A DNA stretch of 64,000 bases, taken from contig NZ_JAHKQF010000011.1 in NCBI RefSeq assembly GCF_018860965.1, forward strand, positions 62,001 to 126,000, given 5' to 3'. A model generated the notes under the pieces. That model worked only from the letters and a program-made list of their open reading frames with translations. It ran no database searches and was not told the DNA's origin. This DNA is from Alteromonas sp. C1M14. GTDB taxonomy: Bacteria > Pseudomonadota > Gammaproteobacteria > Enterobacterales > Alteromonadaceae. Below, one piece after another: positions 47,026 to 55,523 of this stretch (position 1 is its first letter; every line of letters starts with the position of its first letter). The position numbers and the translations under genes were made by a program.

Positions 47026-49809
47026 TTGAGAACACTACTGCTTTTCGCTAAATACATTGCCCTTAATGAAGACTGCGACAAGCTTTTTCGTGAACATGTA
47101 GCCTCAGCATTTTTATGTTTACTCCCCCACGTGGTGAACGATAACAATGTGTTATATAAAAAGCTTAGAAACATATTATTGCCTGCCGATGTCACTATTG
47201 AATTTATGGCGGATAAAAATCGTCGAGATTTAAGCGATGATACAGTTCAAAGTATGGTGGCACGCCCGGTCTTACCGTTCTCTTCGCAGCTTTCATCTAT
47301 GCTAGATAGCCTGCGTCCCTTAGCATCTAGTGACGACTGGATAAACGATACTGAGCTGTTTGATTTACCGAAACATGGCTCTGATTATCGTGACCAATTA
47401 CATAGCTATGAGCAACTTAAAAAGACTTTGCTAACTGAGGTATACGGGCAAGATCACGCGGTAGAGTTTCTTATCGATAGTCTGGTAAAAGGGCTGTGGC
47501 AGCCGCCACAAAATCGCCCTCAAGGGTTGTTTTTCTTTGCCGGTCCTCCCGCATCGGGTAAAACCTTTTTAGCTGAACAATTTGCCCATAATCTAAGTGG
47601 TGACTATCAGTATAAGTTATTTGATATGACCCAGTACGCCAATGCGAACGAGAGCTTTGGTTTAGTCGGGGCGAAAAAAACATACGATGATTCTGCACCT
47701 GGCGATCTCACCAGTTTTGTAGAAAAGCACCCTAAATCGGTGATTGTGTTTGATGAATTTGAAAAAGCCCATACCCAGGTGCTTTTGGCATTGTTACGCA
47801 TGCTGTCGGCAGGTTTTATCACCGACGAATACACACAGCGTGAGGTGGACTTTCGCCAAACGATTGTGGTGTTTACCTCTAACCTTGGCAGTGCGGTATA
47901 CGAAAAGCCTGATTACTTGCAGAGTATAGAAAGTCGGCCGGAACAGGCCCGCGCGGCCATGATGACCCAATTACGAGATGAAACAAAAATAGAGCGCGAC
48001 CGCCAAGTAAAAGCCATTCCACCCGAACTGTTATCTCGATTATCCCAAGGAAGTATTGTCCTTTTTAAAACCTTGGGTGTGGATGAGTTGCTGCAAGTGG
48101 CACAAAAGCAACTGGCAGGGGATCTCAAGCACTTTACCGATAAAAGCCGACTTCAGGTTGCGTCCCTTGATGACAAGGTGATTCGATTATTGCTAACCAC
48201 CTTTGCGCCTTTTTTCGACATTCGCGACATTAAAGCGAACATTAGCAGCAAAGTTATCGACCCGATAACTGACTACCTTCGTACCCATCCCCAAGCCGAT
48301 ATCAAGCGGGTAAATGTGTCCCTAAACGAGGACGTATCGGCTTTGCTTGAAAGTGAAAGTAGCGGGTCTCATATTCGGGCACTTAAAATTCGACACCAAG
48401 TCTTTTTTACCAATGTAAATTGTCACCAGAGCAATGATTTGCTGACGGTGTCGTTCGTCGAGCCTAAAAGCGAATTATTGGTACATGTTAACGACGTCAA
48501 TGAAAGTGGCGGCATTGTATTAGATATGCCTCAATTAGGTTTTGATGATATTGCTGGCCACGAGTTAGTTAAAGCGCGGCTAAAAGAAACCATCAATATT
48601 ATTCGCCATGGTGATGAGTTAGCCCAAGCCGGTGTGTCGCCGCCGAAAGGGATGATACTTCATGGCCCGCCAGGCACAGGAAAAACCACCCTTGCCAGGG
48701 CACTGGCCAGTGAAGCGGGCATGCCTATTGCCACCTGTACCGGTAACGAATTATTAGCAGATGGCTTTATAAAAAACCTGTTTCAACGGGTAAGAAAGTA
48801 CGCCCCTTGTATTCTATTTATTGATGAAATTGACGCCTTACCTAAACGGGGAGAAGCGGGGCCAAGAGCCGATGCCCTTATTAATGGCCTGCTTACAGAG
48901 ATTGATGGCTTTAATCAAAGTCGGGCGCCGGTGTTCATTGTGGCAGCCACCAATCGTATGGAGAAATTGGATGACGCCTTGTTACGCTCAGGGCGACTCG
49001 ATTTGCATATTCGGGTGCCCTATTTAGATAAAACGGCTCGCCATTGGTTTATCAATAAATTCTTAACCTATGAAGGTTACGCTAAAGAGATCAATACGGC
49101 GCTGATCGTGTCCCTTACTGCGGGCATGAGCGGTGCTGATTTGGAGAAAATTCATCGCGAAGCGGTACTGCGAAAACTTAGCGAGGGTTTAAGTCACATT
49201 TCCCAGTCGATGCTGGTAGAAGAAATTAATATTCTTAAATACGGTGCCAAACGTTCGTTAGACAACTGCGAAAAAATGCTGGCAGAAACCGCCTATCATG
49301 AAGCGGGTCACGCGGTCATTTCCAAAGTGCTTATGCCTGAGCGGGTGATTGAGCAAATTAGTGTGGTGCCCCGAGAACAATCGCTGGGCATGGTGGCTTA
49401 CAGTAATGATCAAGTTGTGGACTACACCAAGCAGTTCTGGTTTTCCCGTACTTGTGTGGCGCTGGCCGGGCGGGCAGCGCAGGTGAAACAGTTTGGTGAC
49501 GATGGGCTTGATACAGGGGCAAGTAGCGACTTAAGAAATGCCATGTGGTCGGCCTGGTCTGCCATTGCCAAATACGGCATGCATCCTGATAGCTACAACA
49601 TGGATATTACGGCGTTAAAAGACATAGCAAAAGACACCTACTTTCAGCAACAAACCGAAACCCTAATTAAGCAATGGATGGATGACGCCACGCAAACAAC
49701 AGATGACTTGATCGCCGAGCATTGGCAATCCATTCACGTTGTTGCTCAAGCTTTGCTGGAACAAGAGGTGTTATCTGAGGCGCAGTTTATGCGCCTGATT
49801 GCTAACTAG
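47026..49809 (+). CDS. Fused ClpA-like AAA+ / FtsH-like AAA+ / M41 metalloprotease
   Basis: Encodes 927 residues. Residues 1-135 are helical with no membrane segment. The first AAA+ module is Clp/ClpB-like: GLFFFAGPPASGKTFLAEQF (Walker A about 173-180) and VIVFDEFEKAHTQVLLALLR. The second is FtsH-like: MILHGPPGTGKTTLARALAS (about 546), CILFIDEIDALPKRGE and NRMEKLDDALLRSGRLD with arginine fingers. The M41 peptidase has HEAGH near 758 and TGASSDL as third zinc ligand. The FtsH pore loop FVGVGA is missing, replaced by LADGFIKNLF. FtsH's two N-terminal membrane helices are absent. The only in-frame start is TTG (47026), since a stop lies five codons upstream. Divergent from the YbjN-like and membrane genes. 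Confidence 0.8.
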   Translation: MRTLLLFAKYIALNEDCDKLFREHVASAFLCLLPHVVNDNNVLYKKLRNILLPADVTIEFMADKNRRDLSDDTVQSMVARPVLPFSSQLSSMLDSLRPLASSDDWINDTELFDLPKHGSDYRDQLHSYEQLKKTLLTEVYGQDHAVEFLIDSLVKGLWQPPQNRPQGLFFFAGPPASGKTFLAEQFAHNLSGDYQYKLFDMTQYANANESFGLVGAKKTYDDSAPGDLTSFVEKHPKSVIVFDEFEKAHTQVLLALLRMLSAGFITDEYTQREVDFRQTIVVFTSNLGSAVYEKPDYLQSIESRPEQARAAMMTQLRDETKIERDRQVKAIPPELLSRLSQGSIVLFKTLGVDELLQVAQKQLAGDLKHFTDKSRLQVASLDDKVIRLLLTTFAPFFDIRDIKANISSKVIDPITDYLRTHPQADIKRVNVSLNEDVSALLESESSGSHIRALKIRHQVFFTNVNCHQSNDLLTVSFVEPKSELLVHVNDVNESGGIVLDMPQLGFDDIAGHELVKARLKETINIIRHGDELAQAGVSPPKGMILHGPPGTGKTTLARALASEAGMPIATCTGNELLADGFIKNLFQRVRKYAPCILFIDEIDALPKRGEAGPRADALINGLLTEIDGFNQSRAPVFIVAATNRMEKLDDALLRSGRLDLHIRVPYLDKTARHWFINKFLTYEGYAKEINTALIVSLTAGMSGADLEKIHREAVLRKLSEGLSHISQSMLVEEINILKYGAKRSLDNCEKMLAETAYHEAGHAVISKVLMPERVIEQISVVPREQSLGMVAYSNDQVVDYTKQFWFSRTCVALAGRAAQVKQFGDDGLDTGASSDLRNAMWSAWSAIAKYGMHPDSYNMDITALKDIAKDTYFQQQTETLIKQWMDDATQTTDDLIAEHWQSIHVVAQALLEQEVLSEAQFMRLIAN

Positions 49810-50073
49810 TGCTTAGGCCGTTTTAAGCGGCTTATGCCCTCACTCCTTTTGCGTAATATTTTCAATTAACCTGTTAAAGAGAAGCGATAGCTTGGCTTTG
49901 TCGTGCCTGATATATTTGCGGCATATTGCCTTAGCCCATAGCGAACAAGGGGTGTGGAGGTTTATAGATTGTTGGTGTGGTTCGTGCTCCTTTCTTAACA
50001 ACGGCAAACATTGCAGTAAGGTTTTGCCGGCTTATTACAGTTACATGTAGATCTAAAAAAGAAGGAGAACACC

Positions 50074-50613
50074 ATGAAACGCTTTAGTTTACCTGCCTTA
50101 GTAGGCGCGGTATCTCTTGCCCTTAGTACGGCCAGTTTCGCGGAGCATCACAACGAAAATGCGGTGATCATGAAAAATCTCAAAACCGATGAAACCATAG
50201 GCACCATTTTAGTTAAAGACGTCGACGACGATGGTGTTGTCTTTACGCCAGATTTGTCAGGCTTAACACCAGGCATACACGGTTTTCATATTCACCAGAA
50301 CGGCGATTGCTCATCTGCCATGAAAGACGGTGAAAAAGTGTTAGGTGGTGCTGCCGGCGGGCATTTCGACCCAGAAAACACCGGTGAACATAATGTGCCT
50401 TGGTCGGAAGATGGCCACGAAGGCGACTTGCCCACCTTATTTGTGGCTGAGGATGGCACAGCTACCCACCCGGTTTTTGCCCCAGAACTGGAACGGGAAG
50501 ATATTGAAGGTAAAGCAATCATTATTCACGCCGGTGGCGACAACTATTCAGATACGCCTAACAAGCTGGGCGGTGGCGGTGCGCGCGTGGCGTGCGGTGT
50601 TATTGCAAAATAA
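50074..50613 (+). CDS. sodC: Copper/zinc superoxide dismutase
   Basis: Encodes 179 residues with a signal peptide ending near ASFAEH. It has the copper ligands in HGFHIHQNGDCSS, the zinc-site His and Asp through GGHFDPENTGEHNVPWSEDG and HEGDLPTLFV, and the disulfide partner Cys plus active-site Arg in GGGGARVACGVI. This is the classic bacterial SodC layout; it dismutates superoxide in the periplasm. The ATG has an AGAAGGAG site. A strong terminator follows at 50635, so it is monocistronic. Confidence 0.93.
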   Translation: MKRFSLPALVGAVSLALSTASFAEHHNENAVIMKNLKTDETIGTILVKDVDDDGVVFTPDLSGLTPGIHGFHIHQNGDCSSAMKDGEKVLGGAAGGHFDPENTGEHNVPWSEDGHEGDLPTLFVAEDGTATHPVFAPELEREDIEGKAIIIHAGGDNYSDTPNKLGGGGARVACGVIAK

Positions 50614-50634
50614 GTGTTGTTAGTAAAAAGCTCT

Positions 50635-50666
50635 TAAAAAAAGCGGCTAGTTAGCCGCTTTTTTTG
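50635..50666. terminator. Terminator after sodC
   Basis: AAAAAGCGGCT and AGCCGCTTTTT form an uninterrupted stem with a short loop (AGTT), flanked by A and T runs. It lies between the sodC stop and the convergent end of the glutaredoxin-MauE gene and should work in both directions. Confidence 0.85.
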
Positions 50667-50693
50667 TTGTTGGAGGTTCCGTTAAATGAGTAC

Positions 50694-51425
50694 CTATATG
50701 GCAAACATCAGCAGGGCACCTGCTATCATAAAGAGGTTTTCAGACAAGGACACAAACCCCAACGGCACATTGCTGTCGCCACCTACACAGGCGCAAGTTA
50801 ATTCACGTTTATCAATGTATACCGCTTTTACTACCGAAATAGCGCCCACCGTACCAATAAATAAGGAAAATGGTGCTACTGCAAGGGCGGGTAATTGCGC
50901 CACCATGGCAATACCTGCATAGGCTTCAATAAACGGGTAAATATAACCGTAGCGTAGCCATTTCATTGCCAGTAAATCGTAAGTAATAAACGATGAGGTA
51001 AAGCTGTAGAGATCTTTGAGTTTTTGTACCGCCAGCAAAGTCATAGAAAACGCGATAAATAGCATAAGTGTGCGCAGCGAAATATAACTACCGGCCACGG
51101 CAAACTGAAATGCCAACGAAAGTGCTAGAGCCACCGAAAATATAGCGATGACCGGGGTATAAGTGGTGCCTGTTTGGCCTGCTTTGTCTTTGCCAAAATA
51201 TTCACGTAGTTCGTCGTAGCCACCAATGCGTTTATCATCAATAAAAGTTTGGGGGGTCGTTTCAACCTTGTATTGGGCTTTAAAATTATCGGTTTGTTCT
51301 CTATTCGTTAAGGGATGATCGTCAACGGTATACCCTTTGCGTTCAAGTAAATCTTTCGAGCGCAGTCCATAAGGGCAAATATGGTCATTGGTTACCATTC
51401 TGTAAAGTTTTGCTGTTTTGTTCAT
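50694..51425 (-). CDS. Glutaredoxin-MauE/DoxX-like membrane fusion protein
   Basis: Encodes 243 residues. The N-terminal 80 form a glutaredoxin (HICPYGLRSKDLLERKGYTV, then VETTPQTFIDDKRIGGYDEL). Its active site is CPYG, so it has only the first Cys and may work as a monothiol enzyme. The C-terminal part has about four or five membrane helices with KLKDLYSFTSSFITYDLLAM and a C-x-C motif (LTCACVGGDSNVPLGFVSLS), typical of the MauE/methylamine-utilization family. The ATG at 51425 has an AGGAAGG site; an in-frame TTG two codons earlier is less likely. It may shuttle thiol oxidation across the membrane. Its partner is not known. Confidence 0.8.
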   Translation of the reverse strand: MNKTAKLYRMVTNDHICPYGLRSKDLLERKGYTVDDHPLTNREQTDNFKAQYKVETTPQTFIDDKRIGGYDELREYFGKDKAGQTGTTYTPVIAIFSVALALSLAFQFAVAGSYISLRTLMLFIAFSMTLLAVQKLKDLYSFTSSFITYDLLAMKWLRYGYIYPFIEAYAGIAMVAQLPALAVAPFSLFIGTVGAISVVKAVYIDKRELTCACVGGDSNVPLGFVSLSENLFMIAGALLMFAI

Positions 51426-51739
51426 ATTCAAACCTTCCTCGATATTTTCGCTGCTCGCGTGAAAACGCCGGTGGTTGGCACGGTATTCACCCCGCGCTTC
51501 CCCTTACGATTTTTTGGGCCACGTTTTCGCTAAACCAAATTGAGGTATCTGCGTAGGTATAAACAACATCTAAAAAATAATGTGATGTAAAGAGTAACTG
51601 TGGATGTCGCCAATAGTTAAACCCGCTTATGTAACTTTTACTTATTTGACACGCCTTCCATGAGATATTTGCTTGTTTGATTTAGTGAAAGCTTAGCTAA
51701 CGGGGGAGTTACAATATTCATACCGATGGAGCAGAAATT
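51426..51739. other. Intergenic region between divergent genes
   Basis: About 310 bases between the glutaredoxin-MauE gene and the ion-channel gene. A TTGACA at 51646 could be the -35 of a promoter for the latter, but no convincing -10 is at the right distance. No RNA gene or long frame was seen. Confidence 0.4.
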
Positions 51740-52138
51740 ATGATTTTAGCATGGTTAATTTCCATAGTTACGTTGGTCTTTGGGGTGTTTTTACACCTTG
51801 TCAATATTTCATATCTTGCAGAAAAAATAATGGTGAAAACCAGTAAGCAAATGGTAGTTACACCTTGCGTGGTATTGATTGCAGTAATAAGCCAAATAAT
51901 TATTGCAGGGCTATTTATGTGTAGCTATTTACTGGGGATTAGTCTCGGTTTGGGGGGCTTTAAGGAGTTAAGCACAGTAACAGATATCTTTTATTTTTCC
52001 TTAACCACAATTACAACGTTAGGCTTAGGCAGTGTAGAGCCTACGGGGCATTTACGTATGCTGGCTGGGGTGGAATCTGCCACCGGCTTTTTGCTAATTA
52101 GTTGTTCGGCACAAAAGGTGTTTAGCACCATTAAATAA
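51740..52138 (+). CDS. Small two-helix ion channel-like protein
   Basis: Encodes 132 residues. It has an N-terminal helix (ILAWLISIVTLVFGVFLHLV), then a second helix (VLIAVISQIIIAGLFMCSY), a re-entrant segment with SLTTITTLGLGSVEPTGHLR, and a last helix (LAGVESATGFLLISCSA). The segment resembles the pore loop of ion-channel (Ion_trans_2) proteins. The filter reads TLGLG where potassium channels have TVGYG, so the ion choice may differ. A GGAG site precedes the ATG. It stands alone, with no ligand-binding domain. Function beyond channel-like topology is unknown. Confidence 0.65.
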   Translation: MILAWLISIVTLVFGVFLHLVNISYLAEKIMVKTSKQMVVTPCVVLIAVISQIIIAGLFMCSYLLGISLGLGGFKELSTVTDIFYFSLTTITTLGLGSVEPTGHLRMLAGVESATGFLLISCSAQKVFSTIK

Positions 52139-52935
52139 CGTTTTTTTTACACCGAAAGGATTTATTAATAGGCGTTTACTGCAAAAATTACTGAGATTGT
52201 CACAGCATTAATAATAGAGTGTTTTTCAAGAACTGAATTCTCACTCTTTCAAGCTAAAGTAATAATGATCTAATTTATGAGAATTCTAATTTTTGTAAAC
52301 TGGCCAACCGATCTGATGACATTCAGGCCCAATCATCGGATTTCATTGTTTAGCGTTTTACCTTAGCCCTCGTTTTGCGGTCAGCCATAAGTATCTAGCT
52401 TGTATTCACGAAGGCTAAGCCTTGATATTTGGAACGTCCATTTTGCCGAATGGCCGCTCCGTGTTTTTTCTGGGTTTGCAAAGCTGCGTTGCCGTGGGTT
52501 AGCATTTTGGGGATGAATATATCGGTCAGTAGACGAAAGGGTTGCACTGCATATCTGAAAGAGAAATAGCCTATTCAGTGAGGCACGCCTGCTCCTTTAC
52601 CCAATCTTCCAAAAACTCATCTGAGCCAATATTCATTTGAATACCCATTTCTTCACGTTTGTCTGATATTTCACTGTAGACAATTTAGCCTACTTTTTAT
52701 TTCATAAGAGTACGTAGGGCTAGTAATTAAGAATCTATTGATTATTTGAGTAACTCTTTCATCCCTATCAAGAGAGGCTGCATTAAGTAGGCTTTCTTTT
52801 CTCGTAAACGCTCCGAATCAAAACTTAACGGCGGCAGATCCCATCCTATGTACAGTTTTGCTAGGTTCTATTCTGATGCATTTTAAAGAAGAAGCATGGG
52901 TTGTTATGAATCTTTTAAATCACTGGAGTATAACT
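52139..52935. other. Gene-poor region with decayed coding fragments
   Basis: About 800 bases without an intact gene. The minus strand at 52571-52681 reads a coherent fragment (EISDKREEMGIQMNIGSDEF) ending in a stop, of unknown origin. A sulfatase 3' remnant lies at 52787-52862. The rest is AT-rich and shows no clear structure. It looks like a site of repeated insertion and decay. Confidence 0.5.
52755..52862 (-). pseudogene. Remnant of a sulfatase C-terminus
   Basis: The minus strand reads LYIGWDLPPLSFDSERLREK followed by a short tail to a TAA at 52755. The intact sulfatase at 53511 ends HVWDQPPLNFGSERLREKAM, so this is the same C-terminal segment from a diverged copy. At nucleotide level the two match visibly over about 70 bases (CGTAAACGCT, GGCGGC, GATCCCAT). 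The upstream part of the gene is missing. It lies left of the double-glycine peptide, with the intact sulfatase 3' end on the right. Confidence 0.65.
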
Positions 52936-53166
52936 ATGCAAACTTTAACAACAGTTGAAATGCAAAGCGTAAGTGGTGGCAGTGATACTATCGCTTGGGG
53001 AATCCCTGGCGCGAGTTGGGGGCGATGGGTCGGTCTTGCTGGGTTAGCGGTTGGCGCGTCTGTTGGAGCTGTAGGCGGACCTGCAGGCATACTAATAGGT
53101 GGTTTAATAGGTGGAATGTTAGGTACTTTAGGAGGTACTTATTCCGCTTTAGCTATGTATACCTAA
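52936..53166 (+). CDS. Double-glycine leader peptide, class IIb bacteriocin-like
   Basis: Encodes 76 residues. The leader MQTLTTVEMQSVSGG is 15 residues long and aligns without gaps to that of the peptide at 4906. The mature part (about 61 residues) is Gly-rich with repeated GxxxG-type spacing (LAGLAVGASVGAVGGPAG, LIGGLIGGMLGTLGG), typical of two-peptide bacteriocins that pair through such motifs. The ATG at 52936 has GGAG seven bases upstream; an in-frame earlier start is unlikely. A small membrane protein follows at 53173 and may be the immunity protein. No exporter or partner peptide is next to it. Confidence 0.7.
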   Translation: MQTLTTVEMQSVSGGSDTIAWGIPGASWGRWVGLAGLAVGASVGAVGGPAGILIGGLIGGMLGTLGGTYSALAMYT

Positions 53167-53172
53167 TTTGGC

Positions 53173-53328
53173 ATGATAATGTTCAAGCCTCTTTTCAAAG
53201 TCTGTGCAATTGGCGCGATTGCAGGTTTTAGCAGCTTTCTGCCTATACCTACCATAGTCAAAGCCGCTATTGTTATTTTTGCATTTATTGCGTTATTTTT
53301 TCTTAAGATAGAAAAAGATGATGAATAA
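53173..53328 (+). CDS. Small membrane protein, candidate immunity protein
   Basis: Encodes 51 residues (or 49 from the second in-frame ATG at 53179), starting six bases after the peptide gene. It has two hydrophobic segments (FKVCAIGAIAGFSSFLPIP and VKAAIVIFAFIALFFLKI) and a charged tail EKDDE. This size and topology are usual for immunity proteins of class II bacteriocins, which are often encoded directly after the structural gene. No ribosome-binding site is obvious, so coupling to the upstream gene would be needed. The functional call rests on position and shape only. Confidence 0.5.
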   Translation: MIMFKPLFKVCAIGAIAGFSSFLPIPTIVKAAIVIFAFIALFFLKIEKDDE

Positions 53329-53470
53329 AAAGGCAGCGCTAAAAGTAAAGTGTAACTCACTATTGGAGTGACAAAGTCAATTTGGCCGCCTAACAAGAAA
53401 TGCTAGATGTTTTGCATAGCAATGTCTTTGCCCTTACGACAAAGCAAACAAATAGGTTGGTTTAATCCAA

Positions 53471-53499
53471 ATAATGCAGAGAACCTTTCTCTGCATTAT
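53471..53499. terminator. Perfect hairpin downstream of sulfatase
   Basis: ATAATGCAGAGA and TCTCTGCATTAT form a 12-base-pair uninterrupted stem with loop ACCTT. It lies 12 bases past the sulfatase stop, on the cassette side. There is no T run, so it may be a 3' stabiliser rather than a full terminator. Confidence 0.6.
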
Positions 53500-53510
53500 G
53501 TGCGCTTAAC

Positions 53511-55058
53511 CTACTGCCACATGGCTTTCTCACGTAAACGCTCAGATCCAAAATTCAATGGCGGCTGATCCCATACATGTTTACCGTCGTGTTCGGGGGT
53601 CGAGTAAGTGGCAAAATGGGTTTCTAAGGCCGAAATCAGCAACGTTTGTACAGCTTCTCGGGGTGGTGTTGAGATATAACGCTCACCCATGGGGTGGCTT
53701 AAGTCGTACCAGTTATCAATGGGGGTTTGATCTTTTTTGTAGTAACGCACCAATTTCCAGTGGCCATTAGTTACCATACGCCCGTTGCCCCGTTCTGAAA
53801 ATTGTAAGTTGCGCCAGTTTACTTCCCGTTTACCCAATAATAAGGGACGAAGGGTTGCGCCAGGGCCGCCGGTTTCCTGCGGCGTTTCGTCCTTTTTAGC
53901 CGCAAAATCTAAAATGGTTTTATTTAAGTCCAGCAAGTCTACAAACTCGCCCCGTACCTGCCGGGGTTGAACAAGGTCCGCAGGCCCTTTCACAATAAAG
54001 GGCACACGTATGGTTTCTTCGTAAAAATTATACGGGAAGGTGGCATTAACCTTTCCGTACACGCCATATTGCCCCATTAAAAGCCCATGGTCAGACAAAA
54101 AGATGAGCACCGTGTTGTCGGCAAGGCCTCGGCTATCGATGGCATCCAACAGGCGGCCTATATTGTCATCAATTAACGATACGCCCGCTAAATACTGGGC
54201 TAACCGTTCTTCATGATCTTCTGGCACCAAGTTGTAATCGGTATTTTTTAGTAAATCTGAACTGCCGCCTTTGGCTATCATTTTTTGTGCAATGGGGCGG
54301 TATCGGTCAACCAAGCGTTCGGGAAAGTCGTCAAAAGGAAAATGGGGTTCGGTATAGTTTAAATTAATGAAAAAGGGCTGGTCGCCACTGCTATCCATAA
54401 ATTTAACTGCTTCTTCCGTTAGGTAACGGGACTGGGTACCAGGTAAAACCACTTTTTCGCCATCAATATTCCAGTGTACCTCGCCCATGTGAATGTAAGA
54501 GTTAACCCAAGATTGTTCGGTGTAAGAGTTATGGGAAAACCAGCGGTCATAACCTCTTACCGGCGGATTTTCAAATTCTTCTGTGGCATGCCATTTCCCT
54601 AACATGGCGGTTTTATAGCCTTCCTGTTGTAAACGTTGCCCAAGGGTGGTTTCACCTTTTAACCATTCAGGATTATCTTGGCCAGAGCTAAGAAAGTCAT
54701 ACACACCGTGCTGAGAGGGCGTTTTACCGGTTTGAAAGCTGGCTCGAGCGGCAGAGCACACCGGTGCTGGGGTCATGGCATTTTCAAACATTACGCCGGT
54801 TTTGGCCATGTAATCTAAATTAGGCGTTTGCACTGCCTCATTACCGTATGCGCCTACCGTCCACTGACCTTGATCGTCGGTCATAACAACGATGATATTT
54901 GGTTGCACTTGGGATGCCATATTTTGTTCGATTTTCGCGGTATCCGACCCATCCATTTTCGCCGGGTCAATCGCCCCGTAACTGTTTGCAGACAGCGTTA
55001 ATCCCAATGCGCTAGACAATACTGCATAGCCTATTTTTACCCGTGTTAGTGTATTCAT
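53511..55058 (-). CDS. Secreted S1-family sulfatase
   Basis: Encodes 515 residues with a signal peptide ending near ANSYGA. It has the metal site NIIVVMTDDQGQWTVGAYG, and the modification motif CSAARASFQTGKTPSQHG in which the Cys near residue 100 becomes formylglycine, plus IFLSDHGLLMGQYG. The Cys-type motif requires a formylglycine-generating enzyme elsewhere. Family members remove sulfate from carbohydrates or small esters. Marine bacteria use them on algal polysaccharides; no glycoside hydrolase is adjacent, so the substrate stays open. I chose the second Met (ATG at 55058); the first is a GTG. A diverged copy of its 3' end lies at 52755. Confidence 0.88.
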   Translation of the reverse strand: MNTLTRVKIGYAVLSSALGLTLSANSYGAIDPAKMDGSDTAKIEQNMASQVQPNIIVVMTDDQGQWTVGAYGNEAVQTPNLDYMAKTGVMFENAMTPAPVCSAARASFQTGKTPSQHGVYDFLSSGQDNPEWLKGETTLGQRLQQEGYKTAMLGKWHATEEFENPPVRGYDRWFSHNSYTEQSWVNSYIHMGEVHWNIDGEKVVLPGTQSRYLTEEAVKFMDSSGDQPFFINLNYTEPHFPFDDFPERLVDRYRPIAQKMIAKGGSSDLLKNTDYNLVPEDHEERLAQYLAGVSLIDDNIGRLLDAIDSRGLADNTVLIFLSDHGLLMGQYGVYGKVNATFPYNFYEETIRVPFIVKGPADLVQPRQVRGEFVDLLDLNKTILDFAAKKDETPQETGGPGATLRPLLLGKREVNWRNLQFSERGNGRMVTNGHWKLVRYYKKDQTPIDNWYDLSHPMGERYISTPPREAVQTLLISALETHFATYSTPEHDGKHVWDQPPLNFGSERLREKAMWQ

Positions 55059-55523
55059 AATCACCGTGTTGTTTTTATTTTAGATACAATCTGAGCCACT
55101 AAATAAGGGCGTCAAAAAAGTGCGGAAGGGTAGAACTGTTTTAGGCAAGTTACCGATAAACGAGGCTTTTTAAGCTCTTTTTTCTTTCTTGTAACAGATT
55201 CGGCGGCCAACTTATACAGAAATTTTACCCCCGTGGGTTTAATCGCAGGTTTTTCGCTAGCACTGGCAACCTAAGCTTCAGTCATTATCAAGCACCTATA
55301 AGGTTAATGTAGGTGGGCTTGTTCATTGTTTTCATTCTGAGGGCGTTGGCATTATCCATGGTAACAAACGCAATATACCACTGCCGCCTGATAATCCTCA
55401 TTCAAAAAGCTTAAGCTAAAAACAGGCGTGTTTGTGTATACAGGCGCGTCAATTTGTCGCATTGAACCGCCGCGACATTTTCTAAATACTACCCCCCCTT
55501 TTTTGTCTGACCCCACTTTATTA
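55059..55523. other. Intergenic region between divergent sulfatase and receptor genes
   Basis: About 465 bases. No RNA gene, Fur box or strong hairpin was found. It should hold both promoters. An open frame continues upstream of the receptor start to 55428 but lacks signal-peptide character. Confidence 0.4.

Noticed and set aside
52139-52935. CRISPR, tRNA or insertion sequence in the gene-poor region
   Set aside because: No repeated units, cloverleaf, terminal inverted repeats or transposase fragment could be found by eye.
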